A stretch of DNA of 64,000 nt from Rhizobium sp. CC-YZS058 (GCF_034720595.1 NZ_JAYESJ010000001.1:3870001-3934000); one strand, 5' to 3'. Shown: positions 18,206 through 28,189, counted from the stretch's first letter. Program-made: numbers and translations. Notes: generated by a model not told the origin, from the sequence alone.

Positions 18206-18255
18206 GGTCTCTCCCCCCCTTGTGGGGGAGATGGCCGGCAGGCCGGAGGGGACTT
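18206..18255. repeat. Dispersed palindromic intergenic repeat, copy D, inverted relative to C
   Basis: Reverse-complement copy (GGTCTCTCCCCCCC... to ...GGGGACTTTT) placed about 67 bases downstream of the lacE stop codon. Pairing with copy C in the transcript would give a long hairpin immediately after lacE. Confidence 0.85.
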
Positions 18256-18321
18256 TTCCGCCTCCGTCGAAAGGCAGAGGAGGTCTTTTTCTCTTTCCTG
18301 CCGGCGCGCCTTGAGAACCGC

Positions 18322-19590
18322 CTACTGGATCTGCCCTTCCGCCTGGGACTGAACCTCCTTCAGCACCTCATCCACCTTGCCGCCCTGAGCGAGCGAGGGG
18401 AGATGGGCGGTGACGGCGGTGTCGACCTCGTTGGTGAAGACGCCGTAATTGACCGGCGGCACCTTGGAGAGCCAATCGGAGAAGTTCTGCCAGACCTTTT
18501 CGCCGCCGAAGAAACTGTCGGCCTGCATGTAGGCGTCGCCGGTGCGGGCGGCGAGCAGCGAGCCGACGGCGCCGCGCTCGGTGAGGATCTTCTGGTAGAA
18601 GCTCACATCCTTGGCATAGACCTCGTTGAGGAAGTCGATCGCCTCGTCCTTCTCCGCCGAGCTTTCCAGCACGTACCAGCTGGAGCCGCCGAGGTTGGAG
18701 GCCTGGCTCGCGCCGTCGATGCCGAGGCTCGGGATCGGCGCCACGCCCCATTTGCCGGCCTGGTCGGCCTGCGCCTTGACCGTGCCGGTAATCCAGACGC
18801 CCGTGACCATGGAGGCGACGTCGCCCGAGGTGAAGGTGCTGACCCAGTCGGTCCAGCCGGAGGCGGTCTTGACCACGCCACCCTGCAGCATCTTCTGCTG
18901 CACCTCGAGCGCGGCCTTCAGCGCCGTGTTCTTCTCGATGTTGAGGCCGCCCTCGCTGTCGAAATACCACTGGCCGCCGGACTGCATGAGAATGCGGGTA
19001 AAGCCGGCATCGGTCACGTCGAGGCCGATCATCTTCTTGCCGGTCTTAGCCTCGACCTGCTTGCCGATCTCGATGAACTTGTCCCAGGTGAGGGCCTGCA
19101 TGTCCTCCGGCTTGTAGCCCGCCTGCTCCAGATAGTCGCGGCGGTAGAACAGGCCGGTGACGCCGGTGTCGAAGGGCATGCCATAGGTCTTGCCCTCGAC
19201 CGTCATCAGATTGACCTTGTAGGGCGCAAAGCCGGAATAATCGACCTTGCCGGTCATGTCGGCGAAGGCTCCGGGGAAGGACTGCAGATATTTCTGCGCG
19301 CCGTAATCCTCGATCAGAACGATATCGGGCAGCGCGTCGGTGGTGCCGGACGACAGTGCGGTCTGCAGCTTCTGCTCCACATCCGCTTTGGCGAAATCGA
19401 CGATATTAAAGGTCGTGTCTGGATGCGTGGCGGTGTAGCGCGCGCCTGCTTCCTTCATGATGGCGACGTTGAAGTTCGGGTCCCAGCACCAGACGGTGAT
19501 TTCGCCGGCGAAAGCGGCAGAGGCCGAAAGCAGACTGGCCCCGGCCAGCATCGCAGCGGCAAGCCGGCGCGTAAGCGTCGAACGATCCAT
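18322..19590 (-). CDS. lacE: Sugar ABC transporter substrate-binding protein (LacE-like)
   Basis: A 422-residue periplasmic binding protein of the CUT1/extracellular solute-binding family 1. The signal peptide MDRSTLTRRLAAAMLAGASL...AFAG is cleaved near residue 31; the mature protein begins with EITVWCWDPNFN. The ATG at 19590 follows GGGAGG with a short gap and is preferred over the longer frame. It is the first structural gene after the LacI regulator, with an operator-like site 83 bases upstream. Confidence 0.88.
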   Translation of the reverse strand: MDRSTLTRRLAAAMLAGASLLSASAAFAGEITVWCWDPNFNVAIMKEAGARYTATHPDTTFNIVDFAKADVEQKLQTALSSGTTDALPDIVLIEDYGAQKYLQSFPGAFADMTGKVDYSGFAPYKVNLMTVEGKTYGMPFDTGVTGLFYRRDYLEQAGYKPEDMQALTWDKFIEIGKQVEAKTGKKMIGLDVTDAGFTRILMQSGGQWYFDSEGGLNIEKNTALKAALEVQQKMLQGGVVKTASGWTDWVSTFTSGDVASMVTGVWITGTVKAQADQAGKWGVAPIPSLGIDGASQASNLGGSSWYVLESSAEKDEAIDFLNEVYAKDVSFYQKILTERGAVGSLLAARTGDAYMQADSFFGGEKVWQNFSDWLSKVPPVNYGVFTNEVDTAVTAHLPSLAQGGKVDEVLKEVQSQAEGQIQ

Positions 19591-19672
19591 GTTTTCCTCC
19601 CTTGATGACGACAGCTCCACCTGTCTGTCCGCAACTATCGGGGAGAAATGCGAAACGCGCAACAGAAAATTT

Positions 19673-19686
19673 AGTAAATATTTATT
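19673..19686. promoter_or_regulatory. Probable LacI-family operator upstream of lacE
   Basis: AGTAAATATTTATT is an almost perfect 14-bp palindrome and matches 12 of 14 bases of the site at 20817-20830 upstream of the regulator gene. Two matching symmetric sites, one before the regulator and one before its target operon, are what an autoregulated LacI-family repressor would show. Confidence 0.65.
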
Positions 19687-19704
19687 GCAGCTGCGAAGGC
19701 GGCC

Positions 19705-20757
19705 TCACTCCGGCTTCCGGCAGCTTTCCCGCCAGATGATTTCGGTCGGGATCGAGACGTGCTTGGCATAGCTGCGGCCCTGCAGCCGCTCGACCAGCAG
19801 ATCGACGGCGGCTTCGCCGATGTGCTCCCCATGGATGCGGACGGTGGAGAGCGGCGGATTGAGAAACTGCGCCACCGGGATGTCGTTGAAGGAGACGACC
19901 GCGATATCCTCCGGAACCGAAAGGCCGGCCTCGCGTATGGCGCGGTAGGTGCCGATCGCCACATTGTCGTTGGCCGTCAGGATGATATCCGGCCTGATGT
20001 CGCGCGCCAAAGCCTCGCGGGCGAGGCTGTATCCGGTCTCCAGCCGCAGGTTCTGGCCGGAATTGCAGCCATCGCCCAGCACCAGAAGCGCCGGATCGAA
20101 GGTCCCGCGTTCCTTCTGCCAGCTCATGTAAGCGCGGCAGCGGCGCTCGGCGAAGGGCATGGTTTCGCCGTTTAGATGCTCGTGACTGCCGATGAAGGCG
20201 ATGCGCTGGTATCCAAGCGCAGCCAGCTGATCGAGAAGCCGCTGCGTCGCGGCATGGAGGTCGCTGTGCGCGCAGTCGAGATGGTCTTCTGGCGGCACAA
20301 AATCCGCGAAGACGAGGTGTCGGGACTGCGCCTCCAGCCAGGCGATCTCCCGGTCGGACTGCTTGCCGATGGCAATCACGCCGGAGACGGCCTCGAGCAC
20401 GGCCGGGTCCGGTGGGGCGTCCGCATGGAAGACCTTGACGATATCGGCCTTGAGCTCCCGGCAGCGATTTTCGATCCCCAGCCGGACACCGACATAATAG
20501 GGGTCGGCCACTTCGTCCGACAAGGGCAGGAAATGCACGATGGCAAGGCGCAGCGAAGCCAGCGTCTGCGGCAGGATCGGCCCGGCCTGTCCGCGTGCCC
20601 GGGCGCGGGGTGTTGCATAATTCAACGCCTCTGCCGTTTCGATGATCGCTTGCCGTTTGGCCGCCGAAATGGACAGTGCCGGATCATAGTTCAGCACCCT
20701 CGAAACGGTCGCGGAGGAGACACCGACGGCTTTGGCAATTTCCTTGATCGTGACCAT
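19705..20757 (-). CDS. LacI-family transcriptional regulator of the lac operon
   Basis: A 350-residue regulator with the N-terminal LacI helix-turn-helix (IKEIAKAVGVSSATVSRVLN, residues ~3-22) and a periplasmic-binding-protein-like sensor domain (LRLAIVHFLPL... to ...SFNDIPVAQFLNPPLSTVRI). It lies directly upstream of lacE on the same strand, with only 114 bases between, so it probably represses lacEFGZK and itself and is released by a galactoside or derived sugar. It is not close to E. coli LacI in the linker region as far as I can judge. Confidence 0.9.
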   Translation of the reverse strand: MVTIKEIAKAVGVSSATVSRVLNYDPALSISAAKRQAIIETAEALNYATPRARARGQAGPILPQTLASLRLAIVHFLPLSDEVADPYYVGVRLGIENRCRELKADIVKVFHADAPPDPAVLEAVSGVIAIGKQSDREIAWLEAQSRHLVFADFVPPEDHLDCAHSDLHAATQRLLDQLAALGYQRIAFIGSHEHLNGETMPFAERRCRAYMSWQKERGTFDPALLVLGDGCNSGQNLRLETGYSLAREALARDIRPDIILTANDNVAIGTYRAIREAGLSVPEDIAVVSFNDIPVAQFLNPPLSTVRIHGEHIGEAAVDLLVERLQGRSYAKHVSIPTEIIWRESCRKPE

Positions 20758-21173
20758 GGCTGCTGTTTCAATGTCTTGCCGCGACGGGGATGAGGCGCGG
20801 GTAGAAGAGAGAGATCAGTAAATTTTTACTTCGGTTTTGCAATCTTTATGACGGAGCAGCGGCAGAAAGCCAAGCCAAACCGGCCCGTTCAGGTGAAAAC
20901 CGAGCCAGAATGTAAGCTTAAACCGACCAACTTCGCTATTGTATGCAGAACGCGTCTTTATGATTAATTATTAGGCATCACCTGCATATCGGCGTCGTTT
21001 TCGGCAGCGGCAAAGTCTCGATGCGGCTGACCCGAATATGAGATCTTTCGAAATTGAACAGTCCGGCAATGCCTTAGTCACCGCACGGTCCGCCGCGAAA
21101 AACTGGCATATAATTTGCGACAACACCTTCGAAGAGCCGGCGCATGGGGCGCGGCTTGTCGGAGGTCTGTTCC
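20758..21173. other. Divergent promoter region between the LacI regulator and the BMP-type ABC operon
   Basis: A 416-base AT-richer gap without a gene. The left part holds the regulator promoter and operator (20817-20830). On the right a TATAAT (21109-21114) lies 60 bases before the solute-binding-protein start and could be its -10 element, but no good -35 is visible 17 bases before it. A stretch around 20955-20975 (ATTAATTATTAGG) is AT-rich without clear symmetry. Confidence 0.5.
20817..20830. promoter_or_regulatory. Probable LacI-family operator upstream of the regulator gene
   Basis: AGTAAATTTTTACT is a palindrome with six-base arms AGTAAA/TTTACT, 60 bases before the regulator start at 20757. 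It pairs with the site at 19673-19686. Autoregulation is inferred. Confidence 0.65.
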
Positions 21174-22280
21174 ATGCCTGCCTTTGAAATCTCCCGCCGC
21201 TCGCTGCTGAAATCCGGTGCTGCGGGCCTTGCGGCCGCCACCCTGCCCCTCTCTTTCGCCCGCGCGCAGTCCGCCGTCACCGTCGGCATCGTCTATGTCG
21301 GGCCGCGTGACGATTTCGGCTGGAATCAGGCCCATGCGGTGGCGGTCGAGGCGCTGAAGCAGGTTTCGGGTGTTACGGTCATCGAGGAGGAAAACGTTCC
21401 GGAAACCGACGCGGTGTCGAAGTCGATGGAGTCGATGATCAATATCGACGGAGCCAACCTGATCCTCGCCACCTCCTTCGGCTACTACAAGCCCTTCGTG
21501 CTCGATGCCGCCAGGAAATATCCGGACACCCAGTTCCGCCATGCCGCGCCGCTCTGGAGCAAGGACAGCGACCCGGCCAATGCCGGCTCCTACTTCCCCT
21601 ATCTGAACCAGGCCCACTATGTGGATGGCGTGGCTGCCGGGCTCTCCGCCCCCTCCGGCAAGATCGGCTTCGTTGCCGCCAAGCCCATCCCCTCGGTCCT
21701 CTCCAACATCAATTCCGTCCTGCTCGGCGCCCGCAGCGTCAATCCCAATGCGACCGTGCGGGTGATCTTTACCGGCGAGTGGTCGCTGCCCGTGCGCGAG
21801 GCGGAAGCCACCAATGCCCTGGTCGATGCCGGCTGCGAGGTGATCACCTGCCATGTGGACAGCCCCAAGGTGGTGATCGAGACCGCCGAAGGCCGCGGCG
21901 TGAAGACCTGCGGCCACAATGCCTCCCAAGCCCCGCTCGCGCCCAAGGGCTTCATCACCGGCGCGGAATACAAGTGGGAAACGATCTACAAGTCCTATGC
22001 CGCCGATATCGCCGCGGGCAGGACCCTGCCGAACTTCCTGGTCGGCGGCTTCGACAAGGACATGCTGCAGAACACCGCCTATGGCGCCGGCGCGACGCCG
22101 GAGGCGATCAAGGCGGCGGATGCGGCCCGCGCCGCGCTGGTCAAGGGCGAACCGATCTACAAGGGCACGCTGAAGGACAATACCGGCAAGGTCGTGGTCG
22201 ACAAGACCTATGACAATTACGACCCCTATCTCGACGGCATGAACTGGCTTCTGGACGGCGTGCAGGGCTCGATCACCTGA
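21174..22280 (+). CDS. BMP-family (basic membrane protein/nucleoside-type) ABC transporter substrate-binding protein
   Basis: A 368-residue periplasmic binding protein of the BMP/PnrA family, whose studied members bind purine nucleosides. The N-terminus has a twin-arginine signal (SRRSLLKSGAAGLAAATLP) cleaved near AQS; the mature part has GIVYVGPRDDFGWNQAHA, typical of the family. The ATG at 21174 follows GGAGG by eight bases. It heads an operon of two permeases, a double ATPase and catabolic genes, so the ligand is more likely a small nitrogen compound than a nucleoside. Confidence 0.9.
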   Translation: MPAFEISRRSLLKSGAAGLAAATLPLSFARAQSAVTVGIVYVGPRDDFGWNQAHAVAVEALKQVSGVTVIEEENVPETDAVSKSMESMINIDGANLILATSFGYYKPFVLDAARKYPDTQFRHAAPLWSKDSDPANAGSYFPYLNQAHYVDGVAAGLSAPSGKIGFVAAKPIPSVLSNINSVLLGARSVNPNATVRVIFTGEWSLPVREAEATNALVDAGCEVITCHVDSPKVVIETAEGRGVKTCGHNASQAPLAPKGFITGAEYKWETIYKSYAADIAAGRTLPNFLVGGFDKDMLQNTAYGAGATPEAIKAADAARAALVKGEPIYKGTLKDNTGKVVVDKTYDNYDPYLDGMNWLLDGVQGSIT

Positions 22281-22364
22281 CCGGCTTGCCGCTTCACGCC
22301 ACGCCGGGGCGCCCGTCCGCCCTGGCGACTTCTCTCCCTTGTTCAGCACCGACCGGAGACGCGC

Positions 22365-23480
22365 ATGACCGCCACGCTTGACACCGCCGCCCTGGCGCGC
22401 GCCGCGCGCGGACCATCGATCGGCACCTTGAAACTGGCCGAGGCGATCCTGATTCCGATCGGCGCGATCCTCGTCTCCGCCCTGCTCTTCGCCGTCTTCC
22501 TGCTGCTGCTCGGCAAATCGCCGCTGACCTTCTATGCGCTGATCTGGACCGGCGGCTTCGGCTCGGTCTTCTCCTCTCAGAACACGCTGCAGCGCGCCGC
22601 ACCGCTGATCCTCACCGGCCTCGCCTTCGCCATCCCCGCCCGCATCGGCCTGACGATGATCGGCGCGGAAGGGGCGCTGGTGCTCGGCGGCTTCGCGGCC
22701 GCCGCGGTGGCGATCCCGCTGGTCAGCGCCGCCGTGCCGCCGGTGCTCACCCTGCCGCTCATGGCCTTGGCCGCCATGGCAGCCGGCGGCTTCTGGCTGG
22801 GCTTGACCGGCTGGTTGCGGCACTATCGGGGTGTCAACGAGACCATCTCCTCGCTGCTCCTCTCCTATATCGCCATCGCCATTATGAACTTCTTCGTCGA
22901 AGGCGCGCTGCGCGACCCGGCTTCGGCCAACAAGCCCTCGACCATGCCGATCGGCGAGGCCTACAAGGTCGGCCCCATCCCGGGCACCGATGTGCACTGG
23001 GGCCTTGCCGCCGGCATCATCTTGGCGGTCGGTCTGCATGTGCTGATGACGCGGACCACCTATGGCTTTGCCGCCCGCATGACCGGCGGCAATCCCCGCG
23101 CCGCGCAGGCCCAGGGCCTGCCGGTCGGCTTCCTGCTCGTCTCGGCCTGCGTGATTGCCGGCGCCTGCGCCGGTCTTGCCGGGTTCTACGAGGTGGCGGC
23201 CATCCATGGGCAGGCCAATGCCTCGCTCGTCGCCGGTTATGGCTTCACCGGCATCCTCGTCGCCTTCCTCGCCAGGCAGACGCCGATCGCCATCATCCCC
23301 GTCGCCATCCTGTTCGGTGCGCTGGCCGCAGCCGGCGGCATCATCCAGCGGCGCATGGGCCTGCCGGATGCCACCGTGCTCGTGCTGCAGGGGCTGATCT
23401 TCGTCGTGCTCCTGACCAGCGAGACCATGTATGGCCGGATCGGCTTCCTTCAGCCCCGCAGCCTGGAGACCCGCACATGA
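22365..23480 (+). CDS. ABC transporter permease of the nucleoside/BMP type (first permease)
   Basis: A 371-residue inner-membrane permease of the branched-chain amino acid/nucleoside permease superfamily with about nine or ten membrane segments. Family blocks include LILTGLAFAIPARIGLTMIGAEGALVLGG near residue 85 and SLVAGYGFTGILVAFLARQTP in the second half. It overlaps the second permease by four bases and follows the binding protein after 84 bases. Confidence 0.9.
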   Translation: MTATLDTAALARAARGPSIGTLKLAEAILIPIGAILVSALLFAVFLLLLGKSPLTFYALIWTGGFGSVFSSQNTLQRAAPLILTGLAFAIPARIGLTMIGAEGALVLGGFAAAAVAIPLVSAAVPPVLTLPLMALAAMAAGGFWLGLTGWLRHYRGVNETISSLLLSYIAIAIMNFFVEGALRDPASANKPSTMPIGEAYKVGPIPGTDVHWGLAAGIILAVGLHVLMTRTTYGFAARMTGGNPRAAQAQGLPVGFLLVSACVIAGACAGLAGFYEVAAIHGQANASLVAGYGFTGILVAFLARQTPIAIIPVAILFGALAAAGGIIQRRMGLPDATVLVLQGLIFVVLLTSETMYGRIGFLQPRSLETRT

Positions 23481-24394
23481 ACGATCTGCTCGTCACCGCC
23501 CTCATCGCCATGCTCGGCGGCGCGATCCGCGTCTCGACCCCCTTCATGTTCGTGGCGCTCGGCGAATGCCTCACCGAGAAGTCGGGCCGGGTCAATCTGG
23601 GGCTTGAGGGGTCGCTGGTGCTCGGCGCCATGGTCGCCTATGCGGGCTCCTACCTCACCGGCAGCCCCTGGCTCGGCGTCATCGGTGCTGGCCTGGCCGG
23701 CATGGTGCTCGGCGCCATTCATGGCTTTCTCTGCCGCCTGCCGCGCGTCAACGACATGGCGGTCGGCATCGCCATCATGAGCTTTGGCACCGGGCTCGCC
23801 TTCTTCTTCGGCAAGCCCTTCATCCAGCCAAGTGCGCCCAGGCTCGATGCCATCCCGCTCGGCGGCTGGACTGGCGATCCGCGCCTTGCCCAGGCGCTGG
23901 AAATCAACCCGCTGTTCTTCGTGGGCCTGGCGCTCGGCATCTTCCTCTGGTGGGCACTGAACAACACCCGCTTTGGCCTGATCGTGCGGATGACCGGCGA
24001 CAGCGCCGCCTCCGCCAAGGCGATGGGCGTCTCGGTCGATCTCGTCCGCTTCCTCGCCACCGCCACCGGCGGCTTCATGGCCGGCATCGGCGGCGCCTTC
24101 CTCTCGCTCTATTATCCCGGCTCCTGGAACCAGGGGCTTTCCTCCGGCCAAGGCCTGATGGCCGTGGCGCTGGTCATCTTCGCGCGCTGGAAGCCGCTGC
24201 GCTGCCTGGCGGCCGCCCTGCTGTTCGGCGCGGCCGGCGCGCTCGGGCCGGCGCTGCAGTCGATCGGCATTTCCCAGGGCTACTACTTCTTCAACGCCGC
24301 CCCCTACATCCTCACCCTCTTCATCATGATCGCCTCCGCCCAGTCGAAATCCGCCGCGCGCGAAGTGCCCGGCGAATTGTCGATCAACCGTTGA
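23477..24394 (+). CDS. ABC transporter permease of the nucleoside/BMP type (second permease)
   Basis: A 305-residue permease that should pair with the first. It starts with a hydrophobic span and the conserved [20 protein letters not shown], then [19 protein letters not shown], the counterpart of the family block in the partner. The ATG overlaps the previous stop (ATGA), indicating coupled synthesis of the two subunits. Confidence 0.9.
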   Translation: MNDLLVTALIAMLGGAIRVSTPFMFVALGECLTEKSGRVNLGLEGSLVLGAMVAYAGSYLTGSPWLGVIGAGLAGMVLGAIHGFLCRLPRVNDMAVGIAIMSFGTGLAFFFGKPFIQPSAPRLDAIPLGGWTGDPRLAQALEINPLFFVGLALGIFLWWALNNTRFGLIVRMTGDSAASAKAMGVSVDLVRFLATATGGFMAGIGGAFLSLYYPGSWNQGLSSGQGLMAVALVIFARWKPLRCLAAALLFGAAGALGPALQSIGISQGYYFFNAAPYILTLFIMIASAQSKSAAREVPGELSINR

Positions 24395-24420
24395 CGACGC
24401 GCCGCGCAAGGGAGACCGCC

Positions 24421-25194
24421 ATGGCCACGCCGAAACCCGATACACTGGATGAACGCATTGCCGGAGCCCTGGTGCCGGGCGGCACGACGCTCGACGCCGA
24501 CCCCTATCCCTGGCCCTTCGACGGCGATTGGGGCCCGCACAACACGGCGCTGATCGTCATCGACATGCAGACGGACTTCTGCGCGCCGGGCGGCTATGTC
24601 GACAGCATGGGCTATGACATCTCGCTGACCCGCGCGCCGATCGAGCCCATCCAGCGCGTGCTGGCCGCCATGCGCGCCGCCGGCTACCCGATCCTTCACA
24701 CCCGCGAAGGCCACAAGCCGGATCTCTCCGACCTGCCGGCGAACAAGCGCTGGCGCTCGCAGCGCATCGGCGCCGGCATCGGCGACCAGGGCCCCTGCGG
24801 CCGCATTCTGGTGCGCGGCGAGCCGGGCTGGGAAATCATCCCCGAACTGCAGCCGGAGCCCGGCGAGCCGATCATCGACAAGCCCGGCAAGGGCTCCTTT
24901 CTCGCCACCGATCTCGAGCTGACGCTTGCCACCCGCCGCATCCGCAACATCGTGCTGACCGGCGTCACCACCGATGTCTGCGTCCACACCACCATGCGCG
25001 ACGCCAACGACCGCGGCTATGAATGCCTGCTGCTGGAAGACTGCTGCGCCGCCACCAAGCGGCAAAACCATCTGGCGGCGATCGACATGATCAAGATGCA
25101 GGGCGGCGTCTTCGGCGCCGTTGCCACCTCCGACGACTTCATTGCCGCCCTTCCTTCGAAGCGCCCGGGCGCCGTCAAGGGGGCTGCCGCATGA
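24421..25194 (+). CDS. biuH: Biuret amidohydrolase-like cysteine hydrolase (isochorismatase fold)
   Basis: A 257-residue amidohydrolase very similar over long blocks to the biuret hydrolase I recall from Rhizobium leguminosarum (for example [41 protein letters not shown] and DKPGKGSF). The catalytic triad is visible as Asp48, Lys154 and Cys187 (TTDVCVHTT), with the same spacing as in that enzyme. It would hydrolyse biuret to allophanate and ammonia. The N-terminus is about 12 residues longer. It is placed between the permeases and the ATPase, so the imported compound is probably its substrate or precursor. A related ureide amidase activity is the main alternative. Confidence 0.8.
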   Translation: MATPKPDTLDERIAGALVPGGTTLDADPYPWPFDGDWGPHNTALIVIDMQTDFCAPGGYVDSMGYDISLTRAPIEPIQRVLAAMRAAGYPILHTREGHKPDLSDLPANKRWRSQRIGAGIGDQGPCGRILVRGEPGWEIIPELQPEPGEPIIDKPGKGSFLATDLELTLATRRIRNIVLTGVTTDVCVHTTMRDANDRGYECLLLEDCCAATKRQNHLAAIDMIKMQGGVFGAVATSDDFIAALPSKRPGAVKGAAA

Positions 25195-26729
25195 GCGCGC
25201 TCGCCACCGCAGCCGCACCGCCGCGCGCGCCGTCGCTCACCGTGTCCGGCATGACCAAGACCTTCGGCCGCTTCACCGCGCTCGACGCGGTTTCGCTCTC
25301 GGTCAAGGCCGGCTCCTTCCATGCCCTGCTCGGCGAAAACGGCGCCGGCAAATCCACCCTCGTCAAGTGCATCATGGGCTTCTACACGCCTGACCGCGGG
25401 TCGATGACGCTCGATGGGATGCCGATCGAGGTGAAGAGCCCGCGCGATGCGCTGGCCCAGGGCATCGGCATGGTCTACCAGCACTTCACCCTCGTCCCCT
25501 GCCTGACGGCGGCGGAAAACCTTGTGATCTCCCGGGCCGATACGCCGGCGGTGATCGACTGGGCCAGGGAGAAGAAGGCGCTTGCCGGTTTCATGGAGAC
25601 CATGCCCTTCGCCGTACCGCTCAATGCCCAGGTCTCCTCGCTTTCGGCCGGCGAGAAGCAGAAGCTCGAGATCCTCAAGCTCCTCTATCTCGGCCAGCGC
25701 TTCATGATTCTCGACGAGCCGACCTCGGTGCTGACCCCCGGCGAGGCGGACGAGATGCTGGGCCTGCTTCGCGGCATGACCGAGCGCGGCGAGATCACCG
25801 TCTTGATGATCTCCCACAAGTTTCGGGAGGTCAAAAGCTTCTGCGACCATTTCACCGTGCTGCGCCGTGGGCGGCTGACCGGCGAAGGCGATGCGCAGAG
25901 CGCGAGCGTGGCCGAGATGAGCCGGATGATGATCGGCGATACGCAGGTGCGCGAACGTGCCGTGCGCGCCGTGGTCGAGAAGAAGCCGGACGTGCTCGAT
26001 CTCGCTGGCATCTTTGCCGAGGACGACCAGGGTCTGCCCGCCGTCCATGCGATCAACCTGAAGGTTAAGGGCGGCGAGGTGGTGGGCATCGCCGGCGTCT
26101 CGGGCAACGGCCAGAGCGCGCTGGTGGAGGTGCTCTCCGGCCAGCGGCCGATGACGACGGGCGAGATTCGCGTCAACGGCAAGGAGTTTCGGCCGAAGCG
26201 CGGGGATTTCGACCGGTTCAAGGTGTTCGGCCTGCCGGAGGAACCGTTGAAGAACGCGACCGCGCCGCGCATGAGCGTGGCGGAAAACATTGCCTTCCGC
26301 ACCTTCGACAAGCCGCCGATCACCCGCTTCGGCTGGTGGATGAGCCCGCGCATCCTGCGCCGCCATGGCGAGGCGCTGATCGCCCGCTACAATGTCCGCA
26401 CCACCTCGCCGGATGCGCCGATCGAGGCGCTGTCTGGCGGCAATGTGCAGCGGGCCGTGCTGGCGCGCGAACTTTCGGGCGATGTCGATGTGCTGATCGT
26501 CGCCAATCCCTGTTTCGGCCTCGACTTCGCCTCCGTCGCCGATATCCGCTCGCAGATCATGGAGGCACGCAATCGCGGCGCGGCGGTGCTGCTGGTTTCG
26601 GAAGATCTGGACGAGATCCTGGAACTGGCGGACCGGGTGGCCGTCATGTCCGGCGGCACGATCTCCTATGTCGCGCCGATCGAGGAAACCGACCGCAACA
26701 CGATCGGCCAGCATATGGCGGGGCATTGA
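25191..26729 (+). CDS. Double-domain ABC ATPase of the BMP/nucleoside importer
   Basis: A 512-residue protein with two tandem ABC domains. The first has Walker [11 protein letters not shown]-loop [18 protein letters not shown], a variant signature [11 protein letters not shown] and Walker [10 protein letters not shown]. The second has [15 protein letters not shown] in place of a canonical Walker A, signature [15 protein letters not shown] and [11 protein letters not shown] at Walker B, the degenerate form usual for the C-terminal half of this family. The start overlaps the previous gene by four bases (ATGA). It powers the two permeases. Confidence 0.9.
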   Translation: MSALATAAAPPRAPSLTVSGMTKTFGRFTALDAVSLSVKAGSFHALLGENGAGKSTLVKCIMGFYTPDRGSMTLDGMPIEVKSPRDALAQGIGMVYQHFTLVPCLTAAENLVISRADTPAVIDWAREKKALAGFMETMPFAVPLNAQVSSLSAGEKQKLEILKLLYLGQRFMILDEPTSVLTPGEADEMLGLLRGMTERGEITVLMISHKFREVKSFCDHFTVLRRGRLTGEGDAQSASVAEMSRMMIGDTQVRERAVRAVVEKKPDVLDLAGIFAEDDQGLPAVHAINLKVKGGEVVGIAGVSGNGQSALVEVLSGQRPMTTGEIRVNGKEFRPKRGDFDRFKVFGLPEEPLKNATAPRMSVAENIAFRTFDKPPITRFGWWMSPRILRRHGEALIARYNVRTTSPDAPIEALSGGNVQRAVLARELSGDVDVLIVANPCFGLDFASVADIRSQIMEARNRGAAVLLVSEDLDEILELADRVAVMSGGTISYVAPIEETDRNTIGQHMAGH

Positions 26730-26730
26730 G

Positions 26731-27411
26731 ATGATCTCCGTTCCCGCCCGCCCCTATGCCTATCCGCTCGACCCGGCGCATACGGCGCTGGTCGTCATCG
26801 ACATGCAGCGCGACTTCATCGAGAAGGGCGGCTTCGGCGACAGTCTCGGCAACGACGTCGCCCGGTTGGACGCGATCGTGCCGACCGTGGCGGCGCTGAT
26901 CGGCCTGTTCCGCCGGGAAGGCTGGCTCGTCATCCACACACGCGAGGCGCACAAGCCCGACCTTTCCGATTGCCCGCCCGCCAAGATCCGCCGCGGCAAC
27001 CCGTCGCTCAAGATCGGCGAAGCCGGCGCCATGGGCCGGCTGCTCGTCAGCGGCGAGCCCGGCAACGCGATCCTGCCCGCCCTGGCCCCTATTGCCGGCG
27101 AGATCGCCATCGACAAGCCGGGCAAGGGCATGTTCCACGCGACCGGCATCGAAAAGGCCCTTGAGGAGCGCGGTATCACCCATCTGGTCTTCGCGGGTGT
27201 TACCACCGAAGTCTGCGTGCAGACCTCCATGCGCGAGGCGAATGATCGCGGCTATGAGTGCCTGCTGATCGAAGACGCCACGGAAAGCTATTTCGCTCAG
27301 TTCAAGCAGGCGGCGATCGAGATGATCATTGCCCAGGGAGGAATCGTCGGCTGGGCGACGCCGCTTGCGGCGCTCGAGGATGCAGTGGAGCAGGCAAGGC
27401 AGGAGACATAG
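26731..27411 (+). CDS. Second isochorismatase-fold cysteine hydrolase (RutB/ureidoacrylate amidohydrolase-like)
   Basis: A 226-residue paralogue of the biuret hydrolase-like protein two genes upstream, with the same triad: Asp24 (VVIDMQRDF), Lys129 (IDKPGKGMF) and Cys162 (TTEVCVQTS). It lacks the DPYPWP leader and the [10 protein letters not shown] loop, so substrate contacts differ. It follows the ATPase after one base. Relatives hydrolyse ureidoacrylate, biuret, N-carbamoylsarcosine or nicotinamide; I cannot choose among them. Confidence 0.82.
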   Translation: MISVPARPYAYPLDPAHTALVVIDMQRDFIEKGGFGDSLGNDVARLDAIVPTVAALIGLFRREGWLVIHTREAHKPDLSDCPPAKIRRGNPSLKIGEAGAMGRLLVSGEPGNAILPALAPIAGEIAIDKPGKGMFHATGIEKALEERGITHLVFAGVTTEVCVQTSMREANDRGYECLLIEDATESYFAQFKQAAIEMIIAQGGIVGWATPLAALEDAVEQARQET

Positions 27412-27415
27412 GATC

Positions 27416-28189
27416 ATGAGCGAGCGTGGACGCTGGGCAGGACGCCATGCCGGCAAGGACAGGGTGCGGGAGCGGGTGTGGACGATGCTGGAGGAGACCG
27501 GCATCGCCATCGGCCCGGCGGGGAGCATGATCCCCAATTTCGCGGGCGCCGACATGGCGGCCTTCTTCCTGGCGCAGACGCCGGAATGGAAGACGGCGCG
27601 GACGGTCAAGACCAATCCCGATGCGGCGCAGATGCCGATCCGGCTGCGGGCGCTCTATGAGGGCAAGACGGTCTATGCGCCGGTGCCCTATCTAACCCGG
27701 GACTTTCCCTATCTGCGCATCGATCCTGTCCGGATGAGCGCCATGGGCATCTCCTACGAACTCGCAGCGACCGCGCAAGGCTTTGTCGACCATGGGGAGC
27801 GGATCGGCTTCGAGGCGGTGGAGCGGCTCGATTTCTGCGTGGTCGGCTCGGTCGCCGTCAGCCGCACCGGCGGGCGGACCGGCAAGGGCGCAGGCTTTGC
27901 CGATCTTGAAACCGCGATCTTCCAGGAACTCGGCCTCCTTCCCGCCACGACGCCGATCGTCACCACCGTGCATTCCTGCCAGCTGGTGCCGGATGCCGAT
28001 GTGGTCATGGAGCCGCATGATGCGCCGCTCGACATGATCGCCACGCAGAGCGAGCTGATCATCACCGAATGCCGGCGCGCCCGTCCAGAAGGGGTCGATT
28101 GGGAGCGGATCCGCCCGGACCAGTTCGCCACCATCCCGTTTCTGACCGAGCTGCGCAGCCGCATGCTGGCGCGGCGGAGGGCGATCTGA
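27416..28189 (+). CDS. 5-formyltetrahydrofolate cyclo-ligase family protein (operon-specific paralogue)
   Basis: A 257-residue protein of the 5-FCL-like superfamily. The segment [15 protein letters not shown] corresponds to the GxGxGFxD motif around the phosphate-binding site of 5-FCL, and KTVYAPVPYLTRD fits the family substrate loop. It is longer than housekeeping 5-FCL and has a different N-terminus (WTMLEETGIAIGP). Its place in an import/degradation operon suggests it acts on a compound in this pathway or removes a folate by-product; both are guesses. It lies four bases after the second hydrolase. Confidence 0.72.
   Translation: MSERGRWAGRHAGKDRVRERVWTMLEETGIAIGPAGSMIPNFAGADMAAFFLAQTPEWKTARTVKTNPDAAQMPIRLRALYEGKTVYAPVPYLTRDFPYLRIDPVRMSAMGISYELAATAQGFVDHGERIGFEAVERLDFCVVGSVAVSRTGGRTGKGAGFADLETAIFQELGLLPATTPIVTTVHSCQLVPDADVVMEPHDAPLDMIATQSELIITECRRARPEGVDWERIRPDQFATIPFLTELRSRMLARRRAI

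Noticed and set aside
12731..18255. Palindromic repeats considered as transposon ends or attachment sites
   Set aside because: No transposase, no target duplication, and both pairs are inverted within single intergenic gaps; they fit dispersed short palindromes better.
21078..23207. 709-codon frame on the minus strand opposite the BMP transporter genes
   Set aside because: Low-complexity Gly/Arg/His composition, no motif, and it runs antisense across a gene boundary; a shadow of the real genes.
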